Shown piece after piece: positions 12,049-23,374 of a DNA stretch of 64,000 bases. Both the position numbers and the translations under genes were made by a program. Every line of letters starts with the position of its first letter. The stretch's first letter is position 1. Source of the stretch: Isoetes taiwanensis. Taxonomy: Eukaryota > Streptophyta > Lycopodiopsida > Isoetales > Isoetaceae. Below the pieces are notes generated by a model that ran no database searches, was not told the DNA's origin, and saw nothing but the letters and a program-made list of their open reading frames with translations. The stretch is taken from positions 1,780,342-1,844,341 of the forward strand of contig JAJEKV010000050.1 in the NCBI GenBank assembly GCA_021234155.1. The letters are read 5' to 3'.

Positions 12049-12915
12049 GTGGGCAAATGAGGGTCCTCCACATCCATCTCAGTGGCCCCAGGAGGATTAA
12101 CTGCATCTGAGAGGTCTGCCCATCGTGTGCGAGTAAGTGGCAAGGGGGAGCCTCCTCTCTGTTCCACCCTTCCATTGTGTCCTGGAACAATTGGCAGAGG
12201 GGAGCCTCCGCTCTGCTCCACCCTCTCCATGTTAGGTGCAGATTGTGATAAGGGAGAGCCACATCCCTGCTCTGGCCCTCCACGGAGTACCTCAGGTGCA
12301 CTACCATGCCTATCTCCACTAGGATGTGCCGCTTGAGAGGCAGACTGAGCAAATTTATTACGAGCAGCCTTCTTTAAATTAACTTTTGTCCAGCCATCTG
12401 TAGAACCATCATTCAATTAAATTGGGATTATGTCTATTCCAAAATCGCGCCGAATAGGCTTATTATCGACATTTTTAGGGATGTATCCAAATTTTTGGAC
12501 CATATTGATTTTCAGTCCGAGAATACGCATCTTGTGTTGATTTTGATAGACATTGTAAAATACGATGCAATTTCACCATATTTTGACCCAAACATGGGCA
12601 ACATGAAAAGCTAAAAAATTGCATATTTTGAATACATTCACGAGTGATTACAAATTTTGTGGAGTACAATGACAAGTATATTTGAATAAATAAGGGCAAA
12701 CTTGCCCTTAAAAACAAGAATTCTCATAGTGCAAATCGCGCCTGGCGCAATTTGCTCGACATAAATTTAGCATATATTACATTTTATAATACTAAAGTAA
12801 ACAAACTTAAGAAGAAGATTAATCTATTATTCACATCTTTTTAACAATCTTAATATAGAGTTAGTAATATTTGTACAAAACCAATGTCATAAAACATGCC
12901 TTAAAGCAACAATTT
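12049..12915 (-). other. LINE spacer between ORF1 and ORF2 remains
   Basis: 12045-12416 carries a minus-strand frame with repeats of 'GGSPL' and acidic/Pro-rich words, plausibly the ORF1 C terminus. 12420-12900 shows no coding signal. GC-rich direct repeats (GGGGAGCCTCC, CTGCTCCACCCT) occur at 12150-12230. Confidence 0.4.
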
Positions 12916-14293
12916 TTAAACATGCCTTAAGCTACTAGCTCTTTCACGTCGTTCCTGCTGCTCTTGAATCATTTGCAATTTAGCTCTAGCATCATCACTA
13001 AAAACTGGCACAGACTGCATATTAGAGGCGGAGGGCATATCAACATCCTTGTCAATTGCATCTTTGGAGGACGTGGACTGAGGAGGCACAACTCTGGGGG
13101 AAGCAGAAGGGAGAGGCGAAGAAGAAATCGGAACATTGGCAGGGCGATCCCACTTAGCACGAAAATTTGCAAAGAGCTCAAGTTGGGGAAACAAATCAGC
13201 AAGTTGCGGACCATTCAGTAGTTGCAAATCAAATTTGAGGAACATAGGACCACTATTGATGATAACTGAACTAGGCGCTTCGACCACCGCGGCGGGAGAA
13301 ACACAAATCTTAGCACCATCAACTATAGAGTGAGCCAAGTGAGTACCCAAACCATTAGCAACACTCACAAGGAAGTCCCGCACAAGTAGATCAGGTGGAA
13401 GATTTACAATAGAAAACCAACAAGGCATCTTTAAAGCATTACACATACCCGGTGAGAAGCCGGAGAGAATAAGATTGGTATAACACGTAATCACTCCACA
13501 TAGGATCGAAGACCACGAGCTACCAATTGATCGACAGCGACATCATCAAACATAACCCGAGAAAAGAAATTTTTCCCAAGCATTTTCAAGGTGCGATAAG
13601 CGGAAGACCAATCTATACTTGGAGATGGCTGTCAACCAAGAACCAAGCTTCCTAATATCCGGATACACGCACGTTATAATGGCCCACCACACTAAATGAC
13701 ATCAAGTTCTTGATACATCTCTTATGCAAATCATGATCAATCCGCACAACATTGTAGCGGATGCCATTAAAGTATCTCTGCACACCTCTGTTTGATAGAA
13801 GACATCCACGGGAGGCAATTCAAAATCAAGTTGACTCTCCTTTGCACTGAAGCTCGCTAAACAAACTACCAATATCCTTCTTGTTATTCAACCATCATAT
13901 CAATAGCGGCCAGACTCGAGTAGAAGCGGCCAAGGCATGTCTTTCTTAATCCACTCACCAAATCGCTCTCGTGTGATCTTGTTGGCGGTGGCAACCTGCT
14001 CTCCAAAATAAAAGGCAAGTGGAGCGGCTGAAGGTGGAGAAAGGGGGAGTGGAAGCATTACCAAAGATGCAATTTGACCCAATAGAAACCACGGTGCGGA
14101 AATAATCTTGAACATGACCTCGTGGAGGCAATCGAGGGAAATCCTCGTAGAGAATCTAGAGTCCCCTCCTTCGCACCACGGACCCTCGGGGGCGAGCCAA
14201 AGGATTATTGTGCATTGCTCTGAGACTCACCCGGCGGCGGCGGGAAATTGAAGACTGCAGAGCCACTTTGGAAGAAGAAGCTCGCAACGCCAT
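12916..14293 (-). pseudogene. LINE ORF1 (DUF4283-like), decayed
   Basis: A candidate start ATG is at 14293 (MALRASSSKVALQSSISRRRR). Further pieces are 14115-13900 (FGEQVATANKITRERFGEWIKKDMPWP) and the longest frame 13494-12916 (192 codons: 'MPCWFSIVNLPPDLLVRDFL', 'GAKICVSPAAV'). The two segments resemble the N-terminal RNA-binding region and the charged/Pro-rich tail of plant LINE ORF1 proteins. Frameshifts separate the pieces. It lies directly upstream of the endonuclease start, as expected for ORF1 then ORF2. Confidence 0.65.
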
Positions 14294-14495
14294 AATGGCC
14301 GAGATTTAAAACAGCGAATCCGGCAGGACAAGCAGCAAAGAAGTACCTGATGCAGCACACCTCGGAAAGCTCTCGAAATCAGCTTTCCAACGCACCAAAG
14401 ATCATCAAATTCTGACACCCAAGAAGGAAGTTACGACCAATTCTGTGCACGACGGTCACTACATGGCGTTTAGGGTTGAGAAACCTTTTATTGCC

Positions 14496-14511
14496 AGATA
14501 TTTAACTTCTT
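14496..14511. repeat. Right 16-bp target-site duplication of LINE 6681-14495
   Basis: AGATATTTAACTTCTT, identical to 6665-6680. Sequence resumes with TGCTCATTATG, giving the pre-insertion locus. Confidence 0.93.
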
Positions 14512-15370
14512 GCTCATTATGTTTTCTGAACAACTACCTAGAGAAAGATGAGTATGTCACGTGTTGCACCATTTGTACACATGTGCATATCTTGTATTTA
14601 TCATTACAATGGTATGTTCACTTATGAGTTATCTGTTCAAGAATATCCCGTACTCACTAAATTTCAATAGTAATTACAACTGGAAAACATTCACACCACA
14701 CTCACTTTGTGATTAACTTCTTCCCAAGCATTGAAGCTTTTATAGTGCTTTGCATTCAAATTCTAACAGCTTCTAAGATGGTGATTAATTTCTTTTTTTT
14801 TATGTGTGTTTAGAGATCTAATACAAGTGTATGCTGCCTCAATTGCCTTGTCAACCCAGTAACTTATATAAATTGCAGCAACTTCTACCTCATAGATTTA
14901 TTTTTATGTAAATACAGCTTATTACAGAGACCAAATTAACTTGAATCTGGCCTGTGGACCTATTGGCACACCTGACTATGGAAAGATGCCGAGGCATTGT
15001 AACAATTTCCACACGTGCACAATAACTTACAATTGAGACAGGTATGTGAGTTGATGAATCAAGGGTGTTGAGAATCTATGAGCATTGTCAGTTAAGGAGT
15101 TTAGAGGATGATCAGAGGGAAATTGCCTTTACATCATTCCCTACATGCGGGCCTGTGGATGCTTGAAGTAGTTGCACTAGCATCTTGTGTACTAGAGGTG
15201 CTAGAGAAAAAAACACAATTGATTGAGCAAAGATGCCAAGGGCAAGCAATTTGTGTGAATATATTCCTCAATAGACTCATTAATATTAAGATTGTCCCCT
15301 CAAAAAAGCTATCGCATGGAGGTTTTAAATCTTAACTGGTGATGCATTTATTGCATCCATTGTATTGAGT
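14512..15370. other. Intergenic DNA, no gene seen
   Basis: AT-rich sequence with no supported coding frame, tRNA or clear repeat boundary. May include degraded body sequence belonging to the LINE-type 3' end at 15371. Confidence 0.5.
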
Positions 15371-15432
15371 GCCCATAGACCTTTAGTCTCTGTGGACGTT
15401 ACAAATCAATTCAATTCAATTTAATTTATTGC
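15371..15432 (+). mobile_element. LINE/SINE 3'-end remnant
   Basis: CCCATAGACC-TTTA-GTCTCTGTGGACGTTACAAAT followed by a (CAATT)n tail. Same hairpin-GTGGACG-microsatellite order as the other retroelement ends in this window. Confidence 0.6.
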
Positions 15433-15979
15433 ATCATGATGGATGAGCTTTGAGGCATTCACATTGAGACAAAATTCATTTTGATATTGAAAGAGCTTTT
15501 TTATGGTATGGGCATGATATGTTTTGGGGCAGTTTCCAAAGATACACATTTTTGGTATAGCTGCTTCGGAAAATGATGGTCCAAGAGGACGGTGACCATA
15601 TGGTTAATGTCAATAACGAATTTGCACATGTACAAGCACATAAAGATTCTAATAGAAGCAAGAAGAAATCATTACAAAAGTATGCAGCTCAAGTTACCAA
15701 AGCTATGCGGGCTAATGTTATGTGCTTGCAACAAAGAGGTCTAGATAGACAAATCCCACTTGCATCACAACGTGCAAGATAATGCAACAGAATCTAGGAG
15801 ATATAGGAGTTACCTCCCTGATATTATTGCATTTTCTCATGCTAACCAGATACACCCCCCTCCAATGGTTCACTGAAGCAAGGAGTTTCTGCCTAGTTAA
15901 GAATAACTCGATTTCATGAGTATGTAAACAACATGAACAAAGCATTGGAGCATAATGTAGTTGGGCTTAAGTTACACTT

Positions 15980-18160
15980 CACATAATGGCTTAATATGAT
16001 TCTAAATTGTCAAATAGGGTAGCAGAACTTGAGGAAAGAGCCAAAAAAACCATATCTGATTGGGGTCCTATCACGTTGTCTATGATACACAAGATTTCTG
16101 CTAAGGCCCTTGCAAAGAAAGTTCGTGATATTTTAGCAAAGTCAATTTCCTCAACTCAATTGGAGCTTCTGCCTAAAAGATGCATTCTTGACATGTTGTT
16201 GGGACTTATGGGGGTATAAATTGGCTCAAATTGAAAGGTCCATAGATTATCTACCTTAAGCTAGACTTGTGGATTGGCAATTATTGGAAAAGTTTTTTTT
16301 TTTTTTTTTTTTGGAGGCAAGGGGCATGAAGGTATGCATCAACAATATGGGAAGTTACTACAGGAGCATACCTCAACATCTTCGCTTCCCATAAGCTATG
16401 CTTATTCAAAACTCCTTTAAGAGTTAAGTTGGAAATACTTTAGCAAATCAGATAGCCCTCTTATGGCTTGATAAAATTAAGCACAAAAGCTTTCACAAAT
16501 AACAGAAAGTATACCAGATAAAGGGACATGTTTTTGTAGAATAGCACGCCACCGCAGTTCCATAGAGCGCCCTTTGCTCAACGCCCTCTAAGATCCGATC
16601 CGACTATAAACACCATAGAGGAATCTTTGATGCAATGTTGCATTGTTGGGAAAATACGGTCATCCTAAAGTTGGCTAGGCTTAGAACAAGCCCAGTCGCC
16701 AAACTCCTCTCTCAAAAGCCCGGTGCATAATATATCTCCGCATTTGGATGTCCCTAGCTCGGCATTATCATCTCAATCCATTCCTGTAAATCCAATCTGT
16801 CAAAGAACTGCCTGAATATAACTTGAGGCGCCCAGAGAAATCTCAAGATTGCAAAACTGACATGGAGTCCTTAGCCACGAAGCCCATTCTCTAGGAGCTC
16901 ATCCCTGGATAGACTTACATAAAAATATTCTCCAACAGTACCACTTTCTTAAAAAATTCCTTTCTTACTCAAGATTACAGTTCGTGCCTCCCTGACAAAG
17001 AATCTACTGTAGATTATATAGAATTCACGAAGTCTAGAGGGATGACATACCATGTCCTCTTCAGTCTGCAGATACAATCTGAATCTCTTTGCCAGTAAAA
17101 AAGTGTGAAAGATAAGGGAAGAACCTACGATGCCAGACCTGTTCTAAAATAAATATACACGAAAGACTCAAAGAAAATTATGCCATAAACCTGCCTCCCG
17201 GTCGACCCAGATCCAAGACAAACAAGCTCTTGAAATCTGCAAGAAACTGGTTCTGCAGCATAATCAAACCTCTGAGAAAAACTGCATCATCTTCAACCAG
17301 CTGCGCCAAAGCGTCGTAAGGATCTCCTGCCTGGCTCCAGAGAAACAAGAAGGATTGCTCTCCACCGCAGCAATGCCGATTTGGAGAGGCGGCAAGAAGC
17401 CGCCTAACCCTGCCACCCTAGATGCGCCACGACTTTTCAAAACCGCCCATTTTGATGATTTTTGGAAAAGTGTATTATGGCCTTAGGCTTAGGTGAATTA
17501 TTCACGAGGGGTACTCCATGTCTCTACTCGCTCCACTGTGTCATTCTAGATAGAACCTTTTGCTACATTTTCTATTGTGAGAGGTATTCATCAAGGGTGC
17601 CCCTTAGCTCCACTTCTGTTCATAATCGCAATTGAGGTCCTCTTGCAACTATTCGCTAGTGCCATGCAGCATTGTGTTATTCAAGACCTATCTATGGAGG
17701 ATGGCTCACAAGAGGTCTGTAATTTATATGCTGATGATACCTTCATTTTTCTTCTTGCAGATGAGGAAACTCTACAAAATGCATAGCTCTTGCATGATAC
17801 CTTTCATTAGCATCCGGAGTTCTTGTTGGCTTGCCAAAGTGCTCAGCCTTATAGATGCTTTATGATCCAGTGCCTTCGTGTATCGCTTCTTAACCATGGA
17901 GTGTCCTTCCTTATGGTAAGGCTACTAAATTTTTGGGCATTTCAGTGGGCATCCATATTTCTACTTCAGATGCATGGGATATCGTCATAGAAAGGTTGAG
18001 AAAAAAAAGTGTAATGGAAAAACATAAAGAGACGAGTCATTATAGGCTCCACACTATACCAAAGATTTCTACCATAGACAAAGACTTACTCTTCCCCATC
18101 GTCAGAGCTGGATCACAATTTCAAGCTCAAAAGTGCACTGCCACAAAACTAAATTACAAC
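15980..18160 (+). pseudogene. L1-type LINE RT fragment, split by an insertion
   Basis: Before the insertion: 'ISDWGPITLSMIHKISAKALAKKVRDIL' and 'CILDMLLGLMGV' (RT domain fingers region). After it: 'RGIHQGCPLAPLLFIIAIEVLL' and 'NLYADDTFIFLLADEETLQNA', including an intact YADD motif, then decayed connection-domain sequence to about 18160. The block 16294-17461 is foreign (separate entry). Stops and frameshifts throughout; no ORF1 or endonuclease was recognised upstream, so it is 5'-truncated or decayed. Confidence 0.8.
16294..17461 (-). mobile_element. 1.17-kb poly(A) retroinsertion without RT
   Basis: Inserted in the LINE RT. A poly(T) run on the plus strand at its left end marks a minus-strand poly(A) tail. 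The target-site duplication TTGGAAAAGT occurs at 16284-16293 and 17462-17471. The minus-strand 5' end begins with a GC-rich segment (about 17340-17450). No RT or endonuclease is visible. It may be a non-autonomous retroelement, a 5' LINE piece or a processed transcript moved in trans. Confidence 0.75.
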
Positions 18161-19700
18161 TAAAAAATGGGGACAAAGATGTTACCTCAGGCAAGCCTTG
18201 GAAGCGAGATTGATGCCATGATTTAGGCGACCACGTGCAAGCCACCAAAAACAATAAAGGGGAGTCCTATTTTCAAAATACACATGTATATGGTCGCCCA
18301 TGAATCCAAGACTCGTACAACAAAAGATCTGGCAAAAACATAAAAAAAAAAAAAAACAAAATAGTAATCCTAAGAAAATATATGCCCCAAAACATTGGAA
18401 AATGGGGGCTCGATATTAAATTTTCCATATAACAGCTGGGACGTAAGGTAGAACTTACAAATATTTTAGAATACAAAGCATCGCCAAAAAGTTTACACAC
18501 TAAAATTAGTCTATGCGATCCTAAAGACGTGAAGCCTTTATTGTAGGAATTCCATTGTAGAACGTCAATCTCTTTTTCTTAAATGGAATTTGCCCCACCT
18601 ATCACACTTGGGCTTCTATTGTTTACTAGTTTATATACATAGAATATTGTTTATAAGATGCTATATGAATATCTAGCATAATAACAAGGGATTCCTTTTG
18701 TATTGTTATATGGTTTTTCATATGATTTTTCTATGATTTGGTCGTTGTATTCATGCCATTGTACTAAATAGTATTTCCAAAAGTGGCCCCTTTTATAACC
18801 ATTGATTTTTATAAGAAAAATATTAGTTGTTGTATTTTGTTGCATGCCGAATTCAAACTTGCATGTGATGTTGCTCACAATGCTTGGTTGGGGAAGTGAG
18901 CCCTATCTACATTCTGAGGCGAGAGCACTATGCATAATAATACCCTTTAGACCTCTCTGAAATGAATCCAACACTCAAAGGCTTGATAGAGAGCTACAAG
19001 TTGTTTTTCAAATCTTATCCAAATTACAGAAGCAGAATGGTGATCCATTCTGGCAGCTGCAGATGAGGCGTGGATAAGGAACACTGGGGTTACAAACGGG
19101 CCTCTCGGAAATGGAGTGGCTCTGTAAAGGTAGAATCGTTCTTGCTTTACCTTTGAAACTTATATGATGCATCTTAGAATGATTACTGCATGGACCAAAA
19201 CGAATTATACAATTCGTATATGTGTCGATGATGCAGTAGGCGCGTTGAAGCACTTTTTGTGAAGTAATCAATGTGTTGCCCAAAACACAAAGACCCCTCA
19301 ACATCAAGACGTATTCCAGGCCTGTTGATGCTTCGAATGCCACGGTTGGATTCTATATAGTGCTTGCCCTATTTTTTTCTAAGGTGACCATATCTTACCA
19401 TTGCAAAACCGAAGTTGGAGCTATAAAACCATGAACTCGTACTTAATAAGTGTGCTCAAAAGCTTTTGTTGTGACGCTTCCTGAACCTATAAGATGCTCC
19501 CATCATATAAATATGGAAAATCCCCTTTTCCAGCAACTCTGTTACCAGAAAAGGCTCTACGACTGACTCGGACCACTTATGTTGGTCAAGTGTCCGACCG
19601 AGCACGGAGGTGTCATTTGTCCCATGCCTTCTTTGGAATACCCTATACTGCAGAAACATGTTAGCACTGTAGGCGCTCGTTACCAGGCGACCGTTTCATA
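18161..19700. other. Spacer between LINE copies
   Basis: No gene recognised. A minus-strand frame of 111 codons (19008-19343) has no motif I know. A poly(A) run is at about 18341-18356. The last few hundred bases may be the 5' untranslated region of the following LINE. Confidence 0.45.
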
Positions 19701-19717
19701 AGCGGCAAAGTGTTCCC

Positions 19718-20341
19718 ATGACCAAGCCGAAGACCAAAGACAGGAAATCGATGGAAGAGAAGGAGAAATCGGGAGAAGAAAAGGAGAAATCGGGAGAGTT
19801 GCATGAGTTTGAAGCTGATTCAATGGATTACAACACAGAATTACTAATACTGGTAAAACAATTAACTAGTGATCTGAAGACTATGGCAGAAGAACTGAAG
19901 GCATCCAGGGATGAGCAGAAAAGCATGGCATCAGAATTAAAAGCATCAAGAGAGGAGGTAAGGGCAATCATGAAGATTGAGGAATTACAGGAAGTCCAAG
20001 ACCCAGAACCAGGATATGGCAATCTGCCCACAGAACAATTAGTAGCACAAATTACCTCTTCAATTAGAAACCAGCTATCAGAACAAGAAGACAGAACATC
20101 AAGAGCTAACAATATCATAGTTGCGGGACTCAAAGAGGATGAAGGAGAAAACATTTCAGAAGTAGTGGAAGAATTTTTTCATAATACTATGCATCTTGCA
20201 AACCCTGGACACAGTTACTGCATAAGAATTGGGAGGAAAATAGACGGCCGATCAAGGCCAATTTTGCTGAAATTTGGAAGTCTGGAAGCAAGAACTCGTG
20301 TAATGCAGCATAGAAGTCATCTTAAGGATCATAAAATATAG
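19718..20341 (+). CDS. LINE ORF1, coiled-coil RNA-binding protein
   Basis: 207 codons from MTKPKTKDRK. Highly charged N terminus with a KEKSGEE repeat, then a heptad-like coiled coil (about residues 40-100, with two copies of ELKASR) and a C-terminal domain with 'ANNIIVAGLKEDE', 'YCIRIGRKIDGRSRPILLKF' and 'EARTRVMQHR'. That layout is typical of L1-like ORF1 nucleic-acid chaperones. A TAG stop at 20342 precedes in-frame continuation (FNDDLTMQQQKERK..., to about 20424), and the homologous copy at 31994-32302 reads through here. So the C terminus is probably truncated by a nonsense mutation. Confidence 0.75.
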   Translation: MTKPKTKDRKSMEEKEKSGEEKEKSGELHEFEADSMDYNTELLILVKQLTSDLKTMAEELKASRDEQKSMASELKASREEVRAIMKIEELQEVQDPEPGYGNLPTEQLVAQITSSIRNQLSEQEDRTSRANNIIVAGLKEDEGENISEVVEEFFHNTMHLANPGHSYCIRIGRKIDGRSRPILLKFGSLEARTRVMQHRSHLKDHKI

Positions 20342-20489
20342 TTTAACGATGATTTGACTATGCAGCAACAGAAAGAGCGCAAATTACTCCTGGAGGAAGT
20401 ACGAAAATTGAAAGATGGAAGGTAAACAAGCATATATTGTGAATAATAAGTTGGTAATTAGAAACCGAGCATAGGGATGCGAGGCCCTC

Positions 20490-21349
20490 TGGTTTTTAGT
20501 CTGGAACGTTCATGGCTTGAGTGAGAACACAATTCTTAGCAATTTGGAGATGTTTAATGGGTATGATGTGCTTGCGTTTATCGAAACATGGGAACATGAG
20601 ACCACTAGAGCATTGGTCATACCAGGATTTAATCTGTTAGACTCAGTTTGAAATTTTCAAGGTGGAAGTAGAAGAGGATGGGGTGGTGTTGCGTGTTATA
20701 TCTAAAAGGATATTAGCAGGTCAGTAACAATGGTAAATAAAGATAACTTTTCTCAATACATTTGGTTGAGAATATCCTCAGGTAAAACTGTGATTTATGT
20801 AGCCATTGTGTATTTTGCTCCTTTGGATCCATATCCAGCATCTATATATGAGACTGATGGATTGAGTGCAGAAGACCCTTTTATTTATCTTGCAGATGAT
20901 ATATTAACATACAAACAACTTGGAAAGGTGTTTATAGCAGGAGATTTGAACGGGAGAATTGGTAGCAAACAAGCAGCATTGTTTTCAGATGAAGGGAATA
21001 TTCTATGGTTGAATGAGCATTCAGATAGTTTGCATTGTTGGCCGCGTCACTCACTAGACACGGTGAAAAACAGAATGGGTTCACATGTTCTTGCCTTGTG
21101 CGAGTCTTTCAACTTCATTATATTTAATGGAATTGTGAGATTTCCAGGTATGAATTGTTTTACTTGCATTCAACCAAATGGAAGCAGTACTATTGACTTA
21201 CTAGTAGGAGATCCAGATGCAATCAGATATGTTACAGATTTTAAGTTCTTGGAGAGAAATCCAGACTCAGACCATATTCCTTTTACGTTTCACTTGAATG
21301 CCAATCTTGTTTATGCGCATGCGCATCTCCCCAAAAAAAAAAAAAAAAA
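20490..21349 (+). pseudogene. LINE APE-type endonuclease
   Basis: Opens with FLVWNVHGLSEN and 'AFIETWEHETT' (about 20495-20610). After stops near 20651 and 20704 the main frame 20730-21353 carries 'YFAPLDPY', 'KVFIAGDLNGRIG' (catalytic GDxN), 'ALCESFNFIIFNG', 'SSTIDLLVGD' and 'DSDHIPFTF' (SDH). These motifs make up the exonuclease-endonuclease-phosphatase fold used to nick the target. The frame ends in a poly(A)-run expansion (21332-21349) that breaks the link to the RT. Confidence 0.85.
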
Positions 21350-21359
21350 ATAAAGCTGG

Positions 21360-22591
21360 ATTATAAGCTGGCAGAAAAATATGAAAAGGCTTTGGCCACT
21401 AAATTAGAGGGGATACACAGTCAAAAATCTCTAGATGAGAAGAGCAACATGCTATCCAATGCTATAATTAGCACAGCAGGTAGTATTTTTGGATACACTC
21501 ATTCTAGAAGGAGGCATTATAAAAAATGGTTTGATTATGAGTGTTTCAAAGCTAAAAAGGCATGCATGAAATCCATTGATTCTCGGGCTCATAAGGGGTA
21601 TAAAAATTTAGTGAAGCACAAAAAGAGAGAATGAAACCACAGACACCAAGAAAGACTCTTGAAAGAAGTGGACAGAGATCCCAAAAGCTTCTGGAACCGA
21701 CCACTTAACAAGGTAGAAATTGGAGACATAAACAAAACTGACCGGTTTTCGTACAAATCACTCTACTTTGGACCACTTAGTTACGTTGAGGGTGCTTACA
21801 GAAGGAGCCAAGGGTGCAGGTAATAAGCGGTTTTTGGCATTTATAGATTTAACTAAAGCATTTGACAGGGTTAGTTGAAGAAACCTTGGCAAAGGACTTG
21901 AATGGTTGCAAGTTCCGATTGAATTGAGGAAAGCGGTGGCTTGTCTCTATAATCAAGTATTGGTTGAGCTTTCCTTTCTATTTGGGGGACCTAACCAAAT
22001 AAACAATACAATTGATGTTAAACAGGGATGCCCTTGCTCACCTACGCTTTTTGGCTTATTTATTGATGAACTTGAATGTTGGATGACGAGACTAGGTGGC
22101 AGGGGAGCAAAACTTGGGAAATATGTACTCCAATTGTTAATGTTTGCAAATGATATAGTGCTGATCTCTAAGAATGCAGGGGATTACAGAGACATCTAGA
22201 TGTGCTTGAGTCCTTCTGTTCATCCAAGCAAATGGAGATCAATACAAATAAGTCAAAAGTTATGGTGTTTGGTGGAAAGGATGTCACTACTTTTACAGTG
22301 GGCGGTATCCCTTTGTATAAGGTAACAGAATATAAGTATCTTGGGATTGATATAACATGTAATTACAGGTGGACAAGGGCTGCTCAGAAACGTGCTTCAG
22401 GGGGATTGCGGGCTTTTTACGGTATGATGTATCAATGCAAGCTTAATAATTTTGAACTTTGGAAATTGAGAAGATTACTTTTTGGTGTTCAAGTGAAACC
22501 AGTTATTCTGTATGGTAGCCCAGTATGGGGCCCAGGTTTGTCTCGAAAATGCTGGACTGATATTGAAAATATAAGAAGCATTTCTTGTTAG
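21360..22591 (+). pseudogene. LINE RT with deletion and FAND active site
   Basis: A pre-RT segment (21392-21634) is followed by damaged sequence. The RT core is at 21906-22199 ('NTIDVKQGCPCSPTLFGLFIDELE', 'LQLLMFANDIVLISK') and the connection region at 22202-22591 ('MEINTNKSKVMVFG', 'EYKYLGIDI', 'KPVILYGSPVWGP'). The first aspartate of the FADD box reads Asn (FAND), and the fingers region with motif A is mostly missing, so this copy cannot polymerise DNA. Confidence 0.85.
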
Positions 22592-23286
22592 GTGAGCTTG
22601 GTGTAAAGACACAAACTCCATATTGTATGTTGCTAACAGAGACAGGCCTAATGTCGTTGGAAGTTGAAGCATTATGCAAAACGATAACTTATGTTAATAG
22701 GGTTCTTGCAATGGAAGAAGGAAGATTTCCTCGCCTAGCCCTTGAGCAATCTAGGGAAAAAGGCTGGTATTATGAAGTGAAAAAATGGATTGGACATGAG
22801 AAATGGCCGAAATCACTTAAATATAAGGAAGTTTATGTTGAGGTAAAAGCTTGTGTATTGAAGGAAATGTGGAAGCTTGAACCAGACAGGGATGTCAAAA
22901 AAAAGTTTTATCTTGATGAGATAAATGATCTAAACACTTATGAAGAACAGACTTATTTTCTCTCCAACATCTGCAGGAAGAATCGCATATTGATCTCTCA
23001 ATTGCGATTATCATCTCTCAATTGCGGTACACCTCGGAATGAGAGATTTTGTTTGAGATGCTTTGATACTGCAGTTGAAACAGAAAAACATACTTTTCTA
23101 GATTGTACAGCATATGAGAACATCAGAGTTAAATACGATGTGCAAGGTCAGACTCTAAGAGAGCTCCTAGAAATGCCTGCTCATAAATTGAGTGCTTATC
23201 TTAGAGATGTATGGATGGAACGTACAAATATTATAGATCTATTTAATTTCATGCAGGGGTTTGATATTTCTGGCTGTTCGGATTGA
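22585..23286 (+). CDS. LINE ORF2 C-terminal region with zinc finger (fragment)
   Basis: 233-codon open frame continuing ORF2: 'ELGVKTQTPYCMLLTETGLMSLE', an alpha-helical middle, then 'CGTPRNERFCLRCFDTAVE' and 'KHTFLDCTAYENIRVKY' (C-x2-C...H-x4-C finger). It is open but not an independent gene; it follows the RT after a frameshift near 22590. The same finger is at 28736-28966 and 57466-57840. Confidence 0.75.
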   Translation: MLGELGVKTQTPYCMLLTETGLMSLEVEALCKTITYVNRVLAMEEGRFPRLALEQSREKGWYYEVKKWIGHEKWPKSLKYKEVYVEVKACVLKEMWKLEPDRDVKKKFYLDEINDLNTYEEQTYFLSNICRKNRILISQLRLSSLNCGTPRNERFCLRCFDTAVETEKHTFLDCTAYENIRVKYDVQGQTLRELLEMPAHKLSAYLRDVWMERTNIIDLFNFMQGFDISGCSD

Positions 23287-23374
23287 GTGCCTATACAGAA
23301 TGCTTGTATTTGCTTGCCATAGAGGCCCGGGGGCCTAAAATGGCTTGATTAATAAATTAAATTAAATTAAATTT

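Larger units (their letters stand above)
6681..14495 (-). mobile_element. L1-type LINE, complete insertion with 16-bp TSD, interrupted by a TIR element
   Basis: One retrotransposon insertion on the minus strand. Its 3' end is a poly(T) run on the plus strand from 6681 and its 5' end is at 14495. The flanking 16-bp direct repeat is perfect. Reading 5' to 3': ORF1 remains (about 14293-12916), endonuclease start (12048-11857), a 2367-bp foreign insertion (9490-11856), the rest of the endonuclease (9489 to about 9030), RT remains (about 8500-7400), and a 3' region to the poly(A). Without the insertion it is about 5.45 kb, a normal LINE length. Coding frames carry many stops and shifts, so it is long dead, though the TSD is intact. 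Confidence 0.9.
19700..23373 (+). mobile_element. LINE of the 'ETWEH' clade, nearly full length, inactive
   Basis: Plus-strand order: ORF1 (19718-20341), endonuclease (about 20490-21349), damaged RT (about 21360-22590), C-terminal region with zinc finger (22585-23286), a 3' hairpin (AGGCCCGGGGGCCT near 23322-23335) and a (TTAAA)n tail at about 23350-23373. The 5' border is not defined and no TSD was found. Homologous pieces occur at 28.6-33.1 kb (-), 37.9-40.1 kb (+), 41.7-42.1 kb (-) and 57.2-57.8 kb (-). Confidence 0.88.

Noticed and set aside
6665-14511. Two independent LINE fragments at 6.7-9.5 and 11.9-14.5 kb
   Set aside because: A single 16-bp TSD spans both and the endonuclease is continuous across the inserted TIR element.
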